Shown in pieces: positions 56,802 through 64,000 of a stretch of 64,000 nt of DNA. Position numbers and translations under genes: made by a program. The notes beneath the pieces are model-generated. The model did no database searches, was not told where the DNA came from, and saw only the letters and a list, made by a program, of their open reading frames with translations. The stretch spans positions 1-64,000 of the forward strand of contig JAZSOH010000004.1 of NCBI GenBank assembly GCA_045536815.1. The letters are read 5' to 3'. How positions within the stretch are numbered: position 1 is the first letter of the stretch; each line of letters begins with the position of its first letter. Source of the stretch: UMGS1279 sp045536815 (GTDB lineage: Bacteria; Bacillota; Clostridia; Oscillospirales; Acutalibacteraceae).

Positions 56802-58829
56802 TTATTCTTTATTTGCCTTGGCTTTTTCTATAATTTTCGCCTGTACAGGTGCGGGAGCGTCTTCATACCTTGCAAATTCTAAAGTAAAGAAGCCTCTACC
56901 CTGAGTTATAGAACGCATAGCAGTTGAAAAATCGCCCATTTCGGCCATCGGCACTTCTGCCATAACCTCTTGCCTATGACCTGCTATCGGGTTCATACCA
57001 ATAACTCTGCCACGGCGTTTATTTATGTCACCAATTACATCGCCCAAATTATCGTCATCAACAGTAGCGGTAAGGGTTCCAATAGGCTCTAAAATAGTTG
57101 GCGATGCGTTTGGAATACCCTCTCTGAAGGCTATACCTGCTGCCGTTTTAAATGCCATTTCGGAAGAATCAACAGGGTGATAAGAGCCATCAACCAAAAC
57201 TGCCTTAACGCCAACCATTGGATATCCCGCCAAAACGCCGTGAGCCATCGAATCCAAAAGACCCTTTTCAACTGCAGGGAAGAAGTTTTTGGGAACCGCG
57301 CCGCCGAAAACCTTTTCCTCGAACTGGAGGCCTTCACTATCACAGGGCGAAAACTCAATCCAAACATCGCCGAACTGACCATGTCCACCCGACTGTTTTT
57401 TATGTCTTCCCTGTACCTTAACAGGTTTTCTTATAGTCTCGCGATAAGCAACGGCAGGTTCTTTTAAATCAACCTCTACGCCGAATTTATTTTTAAGTTT
57501 TGATACAATAACATCAAGATGTTGTTCACCAAGACCGGACAAAACCGACTCTTTTGTTTCAGGGTCAACCTTAAATGTAACGGTTGGGTCTTCTTCGGCA
57601 AGGCGCATAAGACCTGAAGCAATTTTTTCTTCTTCGCCCTTTTTCTTAGGATAAACCGCCATTGAAAGGCTAGGAGCGGGGAAGGGAACAATATCTGCCG
57701 AAACCTCTTTACCTGTATAAAGGGTATCGCCCGTAATAACATTACCAAGCTTTGAAGCGCAACCAATATCGCCCGCCGTAATTACTGCGGCATCCTCTTG
57801 CTTTCCGCCACAAATATACTGTACCTTTGAAAGACGCTCTTCCTCGCCTGTTCTTGAAACCTTAAGCTTCATATCGCCTTTTATCTCGCCCGAAAGTACC
57901 TTAAAGTATGAAAGCTTTCCAACAAACGGGTCGGCAATTGTTTTGAAAACAACTGCGGCGGCATCCGCCGATGCATCACATTTAATAGCACCCTCTTTAT
58001 CAGTAGGAGAAGGCAAAATCTCGGTTAAAATATCCATAAGCGGAACAATTCCGTGTCCAAGCTGACCAACACCGCTAAACACAGGACAAATATCACCCGA
58101 GAGAACACCTTTTTTAAGCCCGCATAAAATTTCTTGCTCAGTAAACTCTTCGCCCGAGAAGTATTTTTCCATAAGTTCTTCATCGGCGGAAGCAACCGCT
58201 TCAACCATCATACTTTTCATAGCTGTAACATTATCATCAAATACGGCAGGAACTTCTTTTGCCACTGTTCCATCAAATGTGTAGCCCTTACCGTTTATAA
58301 GGTTAACATAAGAAACAACATGGTCACCCTCGCAAACAGGAACAAAAACGGGGCAAATAACTGCGCCGTAATGTGCAACCAAAATGGAAACTATGCGGTA
58401 AAAATGGGCATGATTTGAATCTAACTTAGAAACGAAAAATGCAATAGCTTTTCCGTACTCTTTCGCTGTTTCAAAAGCCTGCTCGGCGCCAACAGTAAGA
58501 CCGGATTTGCCCGAAAGTACTATAAGCGCTGACTCAGCCGCAGTAAGAGCTTCACTTTTTCCTGCCGCAAAATCAAAAAGGCCGGGGGCATCAAGAAGAT
58601 TAAATTTATGTTCCTTCCACTCAACAGGGTAAGCCGCCGTTAAAACAGAGGTCCCTCTTTTTTTCTCCTCAGCATCAAAATTAAGTAGCGATGTGCCTTC
58701 GGAAGTTTTACCAATTCTATCGCTTTTCCCTGCTGCAAAAATTATTGCGTCAGCAACGGTAGTTTTTCCTGAATTGGCATGGCCAAGCAAGGCAACATTT
58801 TTGATTTTTTGAGTAGAAAACTGTTTCAT
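56802..58829 (-). CDS. EF-G-like GTPase (paralogue of elongation factor G)
   Basis: 675 residues with EF-G domain order. G1 GHANSGKTTVAD, G2/Thr region KKRGTSVLTA, G3 LLDAPGLFDF and G4 VSKLD, where Asn of NKxD is Ser. Domain IV shows KVQGRHKKQSGGHGQFGDVW and domain V DDDNLGDVIGDINKRRGRVIGM. The changed G4 and short length (about 675 versus 690-700) separate it from true FusA and place it with the EF-G2/'EF-G-like' group of unclear role. A single gene. Confidence 0.88.
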   Translation of the reverse strand: MKQFSTQKIKNVALLGHANSGKTTVADAIIFAAGKSDRIGKTSEGTSLLNFDAEEKKRGTSVLTAAYPVEWKEHKFNLLDAPGLFDFAAGKSEALTAAESALIVLSGKSGLTVGAEQAFETAKEYGKAIAFFVSKLDSNHAHFYRIVSILVAHYGAVICPVFVPVCEGDHVVSYVNLINGKGYTFDGTVAKEVPAVFDDNVTAMKSMMVEAVASADEELMEKYFSGEEFTEQEILCGLKKGVLSGDICPVFSGVGQLGHGIVPLMDILTEILPSPTDKEGAIKCDASADAAAVVFKTIADPFVGKLSYFKVLSGEIKGDMKLKVSRTGEEERLSKVQYICGGKQEDAAVITAGDIGCASKLGNVITGDTLYTGKEVSADIVPFPAPSLSMAVYPKKKGEEEKIASGLMRLAEEDPTVTFKVDPETKESVLSGLGEQHLDVIVSKLKNKFGVEVDLKEPAVAYRETIRKPVKVQGRHKKQSGGHGQFGDVWIEFSPCDSEGLQFEEKVFGGAVPKNFFPAVEKGLLDSMAHGVLAGYPMVGVKAVLVDGSYHPVDSSEMAFKTAAGIAFREGIPNASPTILEPIGTLTATVDDDNLGDVIGDINKRRGRVIGMNPIAGHRQEVMAEVPMAEMGDFSTAMRSITQGRGFFTLEFARYEDAPAPVQAKIIEKAKANKE

Positions 58830-58983
58830 TATGGAACCCCATTTCTTATAAAATATATAAATAATAAATTGAAAATTACTAGCAACCTATTAATTACAAT
58901 AATTTTACCATACTTTTTTGTGGTTTTCAACTAAATTTTTTAATCTTTTTTGATTTTTTTGTTAATTTTTTATATGTTTTCGC

Positions 58984-59014
58984 AAAAAAATACCGCCGCT
59001 AAAATAAGCGGCGG
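58984..59014 (-). terminator. Terminator of the small P-loop gene
   Basis: CCGCCGCT pairs with AGCGGCGG around AAAATA; on the minus strand TATTTTTTTG follows. Confidence 0.8.
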
Positions 59015-59036
59015 CAACTTTTAATATTTCTAAGTA

Positions 59037-59453
59037 TTAGATTTTTTCTGCTACTTCGAAAATTCTTGCAGGCAAATCTTCCTCAGCGCAAGAAACTGTA
59101 AAGATGTAGTTGGTATTGCTTTCTTCAGCTGCAGCAGAAAGTCTCTCAAAGAAATCTGCCAATGCCTCATAATCTCTTACACCAAGTCTAAGAGTAGCAT
59201 CTACAAAAATATCAGTTACGTCGTGGTTGGAAGAATGAATTCCGCAAAGAAGCGCATAAAGTTCACCGTAGCCACTAATTCCGTATGCTTCAGCATCAAT
59301 AAGACGAGCCTTATGAGTGATGCTATATGTTAGGGTATCTCCCTTTTCTACGCAAACAACATTGCCCTTGCTAGACTCGGCAGTAGTATTTACCAAGTCA
59401 ATAAGTTTTTTTGTTTTGCCCGAGCCTTTGTTTCCGATAATGAGTTTAATCAT
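59037..59453 (-). CDS. Small P-loop ATP-binding protein of unknown function
   Basis: 138 residues. Walker A is LIIGNKGSGKTKKLID. DIFVDATLRLG and NYIFTVSCAEEDLP look like Walker B and sensor strands of a RecA/thymidine-kinase-like fold. The family is widespread in Clostridia without a named function. It has an AAGGAGTG ribosome site and its own terminator. No partner is evident. Confidence 0.72.
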   Translation of the reverse strand: MIKLIIGNKGSGKTKKLIDLVNTTAESSKGNVVCVEKGDTLTYSITHKARLIDAEAYGISGYGELYALLCGIHSSNHDVTDIFVDATLRLGVRDYEALADFFERLSAAAEESNTNYIFTVSCAEEDLPARIFEVAEKI

Positions 59454-59531
59454 AGTTTGTCACTCCTTGTTTTTTTTGGAGAAAATCTCCTTATAAAACC
59501 GCTTTGCTCTTTGCAAGCGATGATATACATT

Positions 59532-60872
59532 TTAATTTCCAAGCCTTTTATTTAATTCGGCCCTTTGCTCTTCATAACCGGGTTTACCCAAAAGAGCAAA
59601 CATATTTTTCTTATAATCTTCTACACCGGGTTGGTCGAAGGGATTAACCCCAAGCATATATCCCGATATAGCACAAGCCTTTTCAAAGAAATAAATAAGT
59701 CTACCCAAATTTTCTTCGTCGGCTTTATCAAGCTCAATAACAAGGTTTGGAACCTTGCCGTCGGTATGAGCTAAAACGGTACCCTCGAAGGCCTTTCTAT
59801 TTACATAAGAAAGTGGTTTACCCGCAAGGAAATTAAGCCCGTCACCGTCGTTTTCGGCAGCCTTAATTACCTTATCAAGACCACAGTCTTTAATAAGAAC
59901 AACCGTTTCAAACATAAGCCTTAAACCGTCTTGAATATACTGACCCATAGAATGAAGGTCGGTTGAGAAGGTTACGCTTGCAGGGAAAAGACCTTTACCA
60001 TCTTTACCCTCGCTCTCGCCGAAAAGCTGTTTATACCATTCGGCCATCATTGAAAACCTTGGCTCGTAAGACGCCAAAAGCTCAATGGTTTTGCCTTTAT
60101 TATAAAAAACGTTTCTTAAAACGGCGTATTTGTAACAGTCATTTTTATTTATATCACATTCGCTATATTCTTCTGCCGCAAGCCTTGCGCCCGACATTAA
60201 AGCAGAAATGTCTGCACCCGAAACTGCAATAGGAAGCAGCCCAACCGCAGTAAGCACTGAGAACCTACCGCCAACATCATCGGGAATAACGAAGCATTCA
60301 TATCCCTTTTCGTCGGCCAAGGCCTTAAGTGTACCTCTTTTTTTATCGGTAGTACAGTAAATTCTTTTAGCCGCTTGTTCTTCGCCGTACTGATTTTCAA
60401 GGAATTCCCTAAACACCCTAAAAGCAATAGCGGGTTCGGTAGTGGTACCCGATTTTGAAATAACATTAACCGAAACACGTTTGCCCTTGCAAATTTCAAG
60501 TAGTTCACTTAAAGCGCTACCGCTAATGTTGTTGCCCGAAAAATAAATCTCAGGGGTACCTTTTCTAAGGCTATTATAATTAGGGGATTTTAAGAATTCA
60601 ATGGCGGCACGAGCGCCAAGATATGAACCGCCTATACCTATAACAATTAAAATGTCACTATCATTTTTAATCTTCTCTGCGGCTTTTTTTATTCGGTCAA
60701 ATTCCTCTTTATCATAATCAAAGGGGAGCTCTAGCCAACCTAAAAAATCGCTTCCGAGACCGTTTTTATTGTGAAGTGTGTTATGAGCCTTTAAAAGAGA
60801 TTCACCATAACTCAAAACATCGTTTTCACTGAGAAAATCTTTTGCATATTTATCACTAAAAGTAATTGACAT
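59532..60872 (-). CDS. pgi: Glucose-6-phosphate isomerase
   Basis: 446 residues, the shorter bacterial form. VIGIGGSYLGARAAIEFL, the signature NVISKSGTTTEPAIAFR, GGRFSVLTAVGLLPIA, and GVNPFDQPGVEDYKKNMF are all present with catalytic Glu, His and Lys in usual places. It interconverts glucose-6-P and fructose-6-P in glycolysis. A single gene. Confidence 0.96.
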   Translation of the reverse strand: MSITFSDKYAKDFLSENDVLSYGESLLKAHNTLHNKNGLGSDFLGWLELPFDYDKEEFDRIKKAAEKIKNDSDILIVIGIGGSYLGARAAIEFLKSPNYNSLRKGTPEIYFSGNNISGSALSELLEICKGKRVSVNVISKSGTTTEPAIAFRVFREFLENQYGEEQAAKRIYCTTDKKRGTLKALADEKGYECFVIPDDVGGRFSVLTAVGLLPIAVSGADISALMSGARLAAEEYSECDINKNDCYKYAVLRNVFYNKGKTIELLASYEPRFSMMAEWYKQLFGESEGKDGKGLFPASVTFSTDLHSMGQYIQDGLRLMFETVVLIKDCGLDKVIKAAENDGDGLNFLAGKPLSYVNRKAFEGTVLAHTDGKVPNLVIELDKADEENLGRLIYFFEKACAISGYMLGVNPFDQPGVEDYKKNMFALLGKPGYEEQRAELNKRLGN

Positions 60873-61002
60873 AATACTAAGCTTTCCTACCTTTTTTCTT
60901 CTAATTTTATTTTACAATACTTTGACGTCTTTTTCAATAGACTTTTGAAAATTTTATTATTTTTACAAAAAATTAAAAACTATTACACTTATTATTCATC
61001 TG

Positions 61003-62220
61003 CTATGGCATAAGCGCCGAGGCCAAAATTTTCACAAGCACCTTAAAAAAATCAATTTTTTGAACCCCGTTTTTTGCGGTTATAGGTATTTCTCCCACTT
61101 TTTTTCCATTAAGCATAAATGTTACTTTTCCTATTTCCTGTCCTGCCGATATTGGTGCCGTTAAGTTCTCAAATATTTCTACACTGCTTTCAACCTTTCC
61201 TTTACTAGCCTTTTCGGTTAAAAGGCTAAGGCTTCCGCTTATTTGCGGTAAAACAACTTCTTCCATACCCTTTTTACACTTTATTTCGGGTATTTTTCCC
61301 TCATCAAAGGAAGGCTCGGTAAATTCCCAATTGGCAAAACCGAAATCCAAAAGTTTTTTTGCCGCAGAAAACCTCTCGTTACTGTTTTCGCCTTTCATAA
61401 CTACTGCTACAAGCTCCATCCCGTCTCGCTCGGCAGTTGCCGATACACAACACCCCGCATTCGAGGTGGTTCCGGTTTTAAGTCCCGTTGCGCCCTTATA
61501 ATACCTAACTAGCTTATTGGTGTTCACAAGTTCGCTTTTGCCGTCACGCAAAGCATCCATCCAAACTGTAGAGTAATTCTTAATAAGCTCGTGCTTTATA
61601 AGTGCGCTCGACATAATAGCCACATCTCTTGCCGATGTAACGTGGCCTTCCTCATCAAGTCCACACGCATTTTTGAAGGTTGTATTTGTCATTTTAAGTT
61701 CTTTGGCGCGTTCGTTCATCTTTAAAACAAACGCCTCTTCACTTCCCGACAAATGCTCTGCCAGTGCAACAGTAGCATCATTGGCGCTTGCAATAACGGT
61801 AGCACGAAGCATTTCATCAACCGTCATTGTTTCTCCCACCTCAAGCCAAATTTGTGAACCGCCCATACTCGCGGCATGCTCACTTGTTGTAACTGTATCG
61901 TTTAAGGTTATTTGCTCGTTTTCTATGGCTTCCATAATAAGTAGAAGCGACATAATTTTTGTAATTGATGCAGGAGCAACAGTTTCATCTGCATCCTTTT
62001 CGTACAAAATCTTACCCGTTTTTGCCTCCATCAAAACTACCGATTTGGCCTTAATATCAAGTACAGTAGTATTTTCTGAAACAGAAGAAATATTGCAAAG
62101 AATATCTTCACTATAATACTCAGTTGCAAGATTTTTTTCCTCTGCCAGCGCCGAAAAGCCGGTCGACAATATTATTATTGCCAACAAAAAGGCTGTAACG
62201 CTTTTTATATTCAAAAACAT
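61003..62220 (-). CDS. D-alanyl-D-alanine carboxypeptidase (PBP5/DacF type)
   Basis: 405 residues. A signal peptide (FLLAIIILSTGFSALA) is followed by a serine-type carboxypeptidase with SITK (SxxK), SAND (SxN) and LKTGTTSNAG (KTG). A PBP5-like C-terminal domain and a final amphipathic segment (IDFFKVLVKILASALM) anchor it to the outer membrane face. It trims D-Ala from peptidoglycan; DacF is a forespore enzyme in Bacillus. Exact subtype is not certain. Confidence 0.9.
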   Translation of the reverse strand: MFLNIKSVTAFLLAIIILSTGFSALAEEKNLATEYYSEDILCNISSVSENTTVLDIKAKSVVLMEAKTGKILYEKDADETVAPASITKIMSLLLIMEAIENEQITLNDTVTTSEHAASMGGSQIWLEVGETMTVDEMLRATVIASANDATVALAEHLSGSEEAFVLKMNERAKELKMTNTTFKNACGLDEEGHVTSARDVAIMSSALIKHELIKNYSTVWMDALRDGKSELVNTNKLVRYYKGATGLKTGTTSNAGCCVSATAERDGMELVAVVMKGENSNERFSAAKKLLDFGFANWEFTEPSFDEGKIPEIKCKKGMEEVVLPQISGSLSLLTEKASKGKVESSVEIFENLTAPISAGQEIGKVTFMLNGKKVGEIPITAKNGVQKIDFFKVLVKILASALMP

Positions 62221-62271
62221 AAAAATAACACCTTCCTTTACTTATAAAAAGTATATGAAGGTGTTAATATT

Positions 62272-62925
62272 TTAATAACCTAAAGACTCTTCACAAAGAA
62301 TTACTTTTATTCTTTTATCATTTTTTTGTTTGCCCAAAATAAGATAGTTTCGACAAATTCTATCAGGGGAATCGCACCCGTCATTAAAATCGCTGTTCGT
62401 ACCATTTGTAACGGCTAAGCATTTGCCTGTTTTACTGCAAGGAGTATTTCTGCATAGTCTTATGGTATTTTTAGGTGCGGCAACTGTTTTTACCCTAAAG
62501 TCCGCTTCCTTTAAATCCTTAACTATTTTGTTTTTGCCAACAACAAAAATCACATATTCAGGGCCAAAATTCAGTGCTGCAAGGCGGTTTCCCGTTCCGT
62601 CAACATTATAAAGCTGACCGTCTAAGGTAACCGCGTTAGTCGAAGAAAGGTAATACTCTGCAGTAAGGCTTTGCTTTAAAATTTGATAAGCCTCCTTTCT
62701 TGTTAACCCTTCTTTATGGCGGTCAAGATAGTTATAATCACCTGTTTTTAGAAGCTCTAAAATTCCGCACTCTCGAAGAGTTGAAGAACCGCCTGCGCCT
62801 ACCGTTGCATTTTTGGGAATAAGTGTTTTAACAATATTCAAAACATCTTCCTTCGTCTTTGCATAAAAGGTTTCCATTCCGTTTTTTTCTAAAGCTTTAC
62901 CCAAAACCTTTAAAATGTCTTCCAT
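62272..62925 (-). CDS. LUD-domain protein (LutC/YkgG-like)
   Basis: 217 residues, one LUD domain. VGAGGSSTLRECGILELL, YYLSSTNAVTLDGQLYNVDGTG split over a strand pair, GPEYVIFVVGKNKIV, and a Cys-rich end (RLCRNTPCSKTGKC, DGCDSPDRIC) that may hold an Fe-S cluster. Relatives take part in lactate oxidation (LutABC), but no lutA/lutB genes are adjacent. It precedes mnmA's end by 11 nt in reverse order. Confidence 0.85.
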   Translation of the reverse strand: MEDILKVLGKALEKNGMETFYAKTKEDVLNIVKTLIPKNATVGAGGSSTLRECGILELLKTGDYNYLDRHKEGLTRKEAYQILKQSLTAEYYLSSTNAVTLDGQLYNVDGTGNRLAALNFGPEYVIFVVGKNKIVKDLKEADFRVKTVAAPKNTIRLCRNTPCSKTGKCLAVTNGTNSDFNDGCDSPDRICRNYLILGKQKNDKRIKVILCEESLGY

Positions 62926-62936
62926 ATTAGTTCCTC

Positions 62937-64000
62937 CTAAAAAACAATAGTTCCGCCGCCAAGCACTGTATCGCCATCATAAAAAACAGCGGCCTGTCCC
63001 GCGGCAGGAGCCCTTTGAGGCTCTAAAAATTCGGCTACAACAGCAGTTTCGCTAATAGGATGAATTATACAGTCTTCCTCCCTTTGACGATAACGCAGTT
63101 TACCTTTACATTTGATGGGCGCATCAAACTTATCGAAGGCGCTAAAGACTGTATTTTCAACGCGAACAGTTTTTGTGAAAAGGTCGGTTTCTTCGCCTAA
63201 TATAACATCACGTGTTGAAACATTTTTTGAAACAACAAACATAGGCTTTCCAAAACCTATGCCAAGACCCTTTCTTTGCCCTATAGTATATTTTTCTATG
63301 CCCATATGTTTGCCAAGAATTTTTCCATCCTTATCGACAAAATTGCCTACTCCAAGGGGCTTTCCGTCATATTCCTTAATAAAAGAAGCATAATCCTTAT
63401 CCGGTACAAAACAAATATCCTGACTATCAGGCTTATTTGCGTTAACAAAATCATTTTCTTCGGCTATTTCCCTAACCTCTGACTTTGTAAGTGAACCAAG
63501 CGGAAAAAGAGTCCTTGCAAGTGTTTCTTGACTTAACATGTAAAGGACATATGTTTGGTCTTTGCTTTGGTCAACGGGCCTTGTAAGAAAAAACCTATCC
63601 CCAAACTTTTTAACTTGAGCGTAATGTCCCATAGCAATAAAATCGGCAGAAAGTTCAGTTGCCTTTTCCAGCATACCCGAGAACTTCATATGCCTATTAC
63701 ATTCAATACATGGGTTGGGAGTTCTTCCAAGGCGATACTCCTTAGCAAATTGTTTAATAACACACTCCTCAAACCTGTCAGAAAAGTCTAATACCAAATG
63801 CTCCATACCAAGACGGTCGCAAACCGTTTTAGCGTCATCAACATCACTCAAAGAGCCGCAGGTAGTTTGCCCCGCTACACTTTGAGCTTTATTCTCATAA
63901 AGCTTAAGAGTCACGCCAACAGCTTCATATCCGTCTTTTAAAAGCATTAATGCGGCAACCGAGGAATCAACGCCGCCGCTCATTCCAACTAGCGCCTTTG
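62937..64000 (-). CDS. mnmA: tRNA-specific 2-thiouridylase MnmA (5' end cut by window)
   Basis: About 354 visible residues of an enzyme that thiolates U34 of tRNA Lys/Glu/Gln. Upstream of MSGGVDSSVAAL the frame continues as KALVG, so the true start lies beyond the right edge. The PP-loop SGGVDSS, NPCIECNRHMKF (first catalytic Cys) and SQDICFV (second Cys) are present, and the C-terminal barrel ends AAGQAAVFYDGDTVLGGG. Sulfur probably comes from a NifS-like desulfurase. Confidence 0.95.
   Translation of the reverse strand, partial: KALVGMSGGVDSSVAALMLLKDGYEAVGVTLKLYENKAQSVAGQTTCGSLSDVDDAKTVCDRLGMEHLVLDFSDRFEECVIKQFAKEYRLGRTPNPCIECNRHMKFSGMLEKATELSADFIAMGHYAQVKKFGDRFFLTRPVDQSKDQTYVLYMLSQETLARTLFPLGSLTKSEVREIAEENDFVNANKPDSQDICFVPDKDYASFIKEYDGKPLGVGNFVDKDGKILGKHMGIEKYTIGQRKGLGIGFGKPMFVVSKNVSTRDVILGEETDLFTKTVRVENTVFSAFDKFDAPIKCKGKLRYRQREEDCIIHPISETAVVAEFLEPQRAPAAGQAAVFYDGDTVLGGGTIVF

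Noticed and set aside
56802..58829. Canonical elongation factor G or tetracycline-resistance protein
   Set aside because: G4 reads SKLD, the protein is short, and the typical fusA neighbourhood is absent; best kept as EF-G-like.
1..64000. tRNA genes
   Set aside because: No cloverleaf with a GTTCRA T-arm and acceptor pairing was recognised in intergenic DNA by eye; a covariance search would be decisive.

Overview
The window reads as chromosome of a low-GC, endospore-forming Clostridia species, most likely an anaerobic gut-type Oscillospiraceae/Eubacteriales relative. This rests on spoIIGA-sigE, a SpoIIQ-type M23 protein, the tepA-spoIIIE pair, a class II glycyl-radical microcompartment, a T-box in front of thrS, strong AGGAGG-type ribosome sites and A/T-rich intergenic DNA. 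Species cannot be named from sequence alone.

Layout. 1-600: tail of a transposase-like gene and RNase P RNA (minus). 0.6-13.3 kb: LtaS-like sulfatase, NahK-like sugar kinase, an XRE/SLOG divergent pair, nifS-nifU, asnB, a competence-type metallo-hydrolase, pgeF, rpiB and a polar amino-acid ABC transporter. 13.5-19.6 kb: SDR, ASCH protein, an S23/IVP four-helix-bundle gene beside a hairpin-box repeat array, rlmD, spoIIGA-sigE, two further SLOG proteins and a small XRE regulator. 19.7-34.8 kb: a complete glycyl-radical (GRM-type) 1,2-propanediol microcompartment locus, all on the minus strand, in two promoter-led blocks. 35.0-37.6 kb: ArsR-regulated metal-export operon (ArsR, HMA chaperone, P1B ATPase), then a second hairpin-box array. 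37.7-64 kb: mostly housekeeping and sporulation genes: rarA, glyA, citrate synthase, an orphan lipoprotein, T-box-thrS, rhaB, DUF378, a DUF3006/metallo-hydrolase/YgiQ cluster, spoIIIE, tepA, yebC, spoIIQ-like, EF-G-like, pgi, a D,D-carboxypeptidase, a LUD protein and the start-truncated mnmA.

How the genes work together. Rhamnulokinase (46-47.5 kb) and the class II aldolase in the locus would yield L-lactaldehyde. A dehydrogenase reduces this to 1,2-propanediol, and the glycyl radical dehydratase (with its SAM activase) makes propionaldehyde inside a protein shell. PduP and PduL convert the aldehyde to propionyl-phosphate, the iron alcohol dehydrogenase makes propanol, and PduS/PduT move electrons across the shell. 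Eight shell-protein genes are present: six BMC-H types including a PduU type, one PduT-type BMC-T and one BMC-P. Five enzymes carry amphipathic encapsulation-peptide-like helices.

The most unusual things seen are: (i) a BMC-H gene with a 47-residue Lys/Thr-rich N-terminal extension and a perfect internal Shine-Dalgarno/ATG that should also make the normal short form, recalling PduB/PduB'; (ii) two arrays of short tri-loop hairpins separated by 7-nt boxes (GCGATAT and ATTTAGC), one beside an S23-family gene and running into the 3' end of rlmD; (iii) two divergent XRE/SLOG modules with palindromic operators, one of which may use ATT start codons on both sides.
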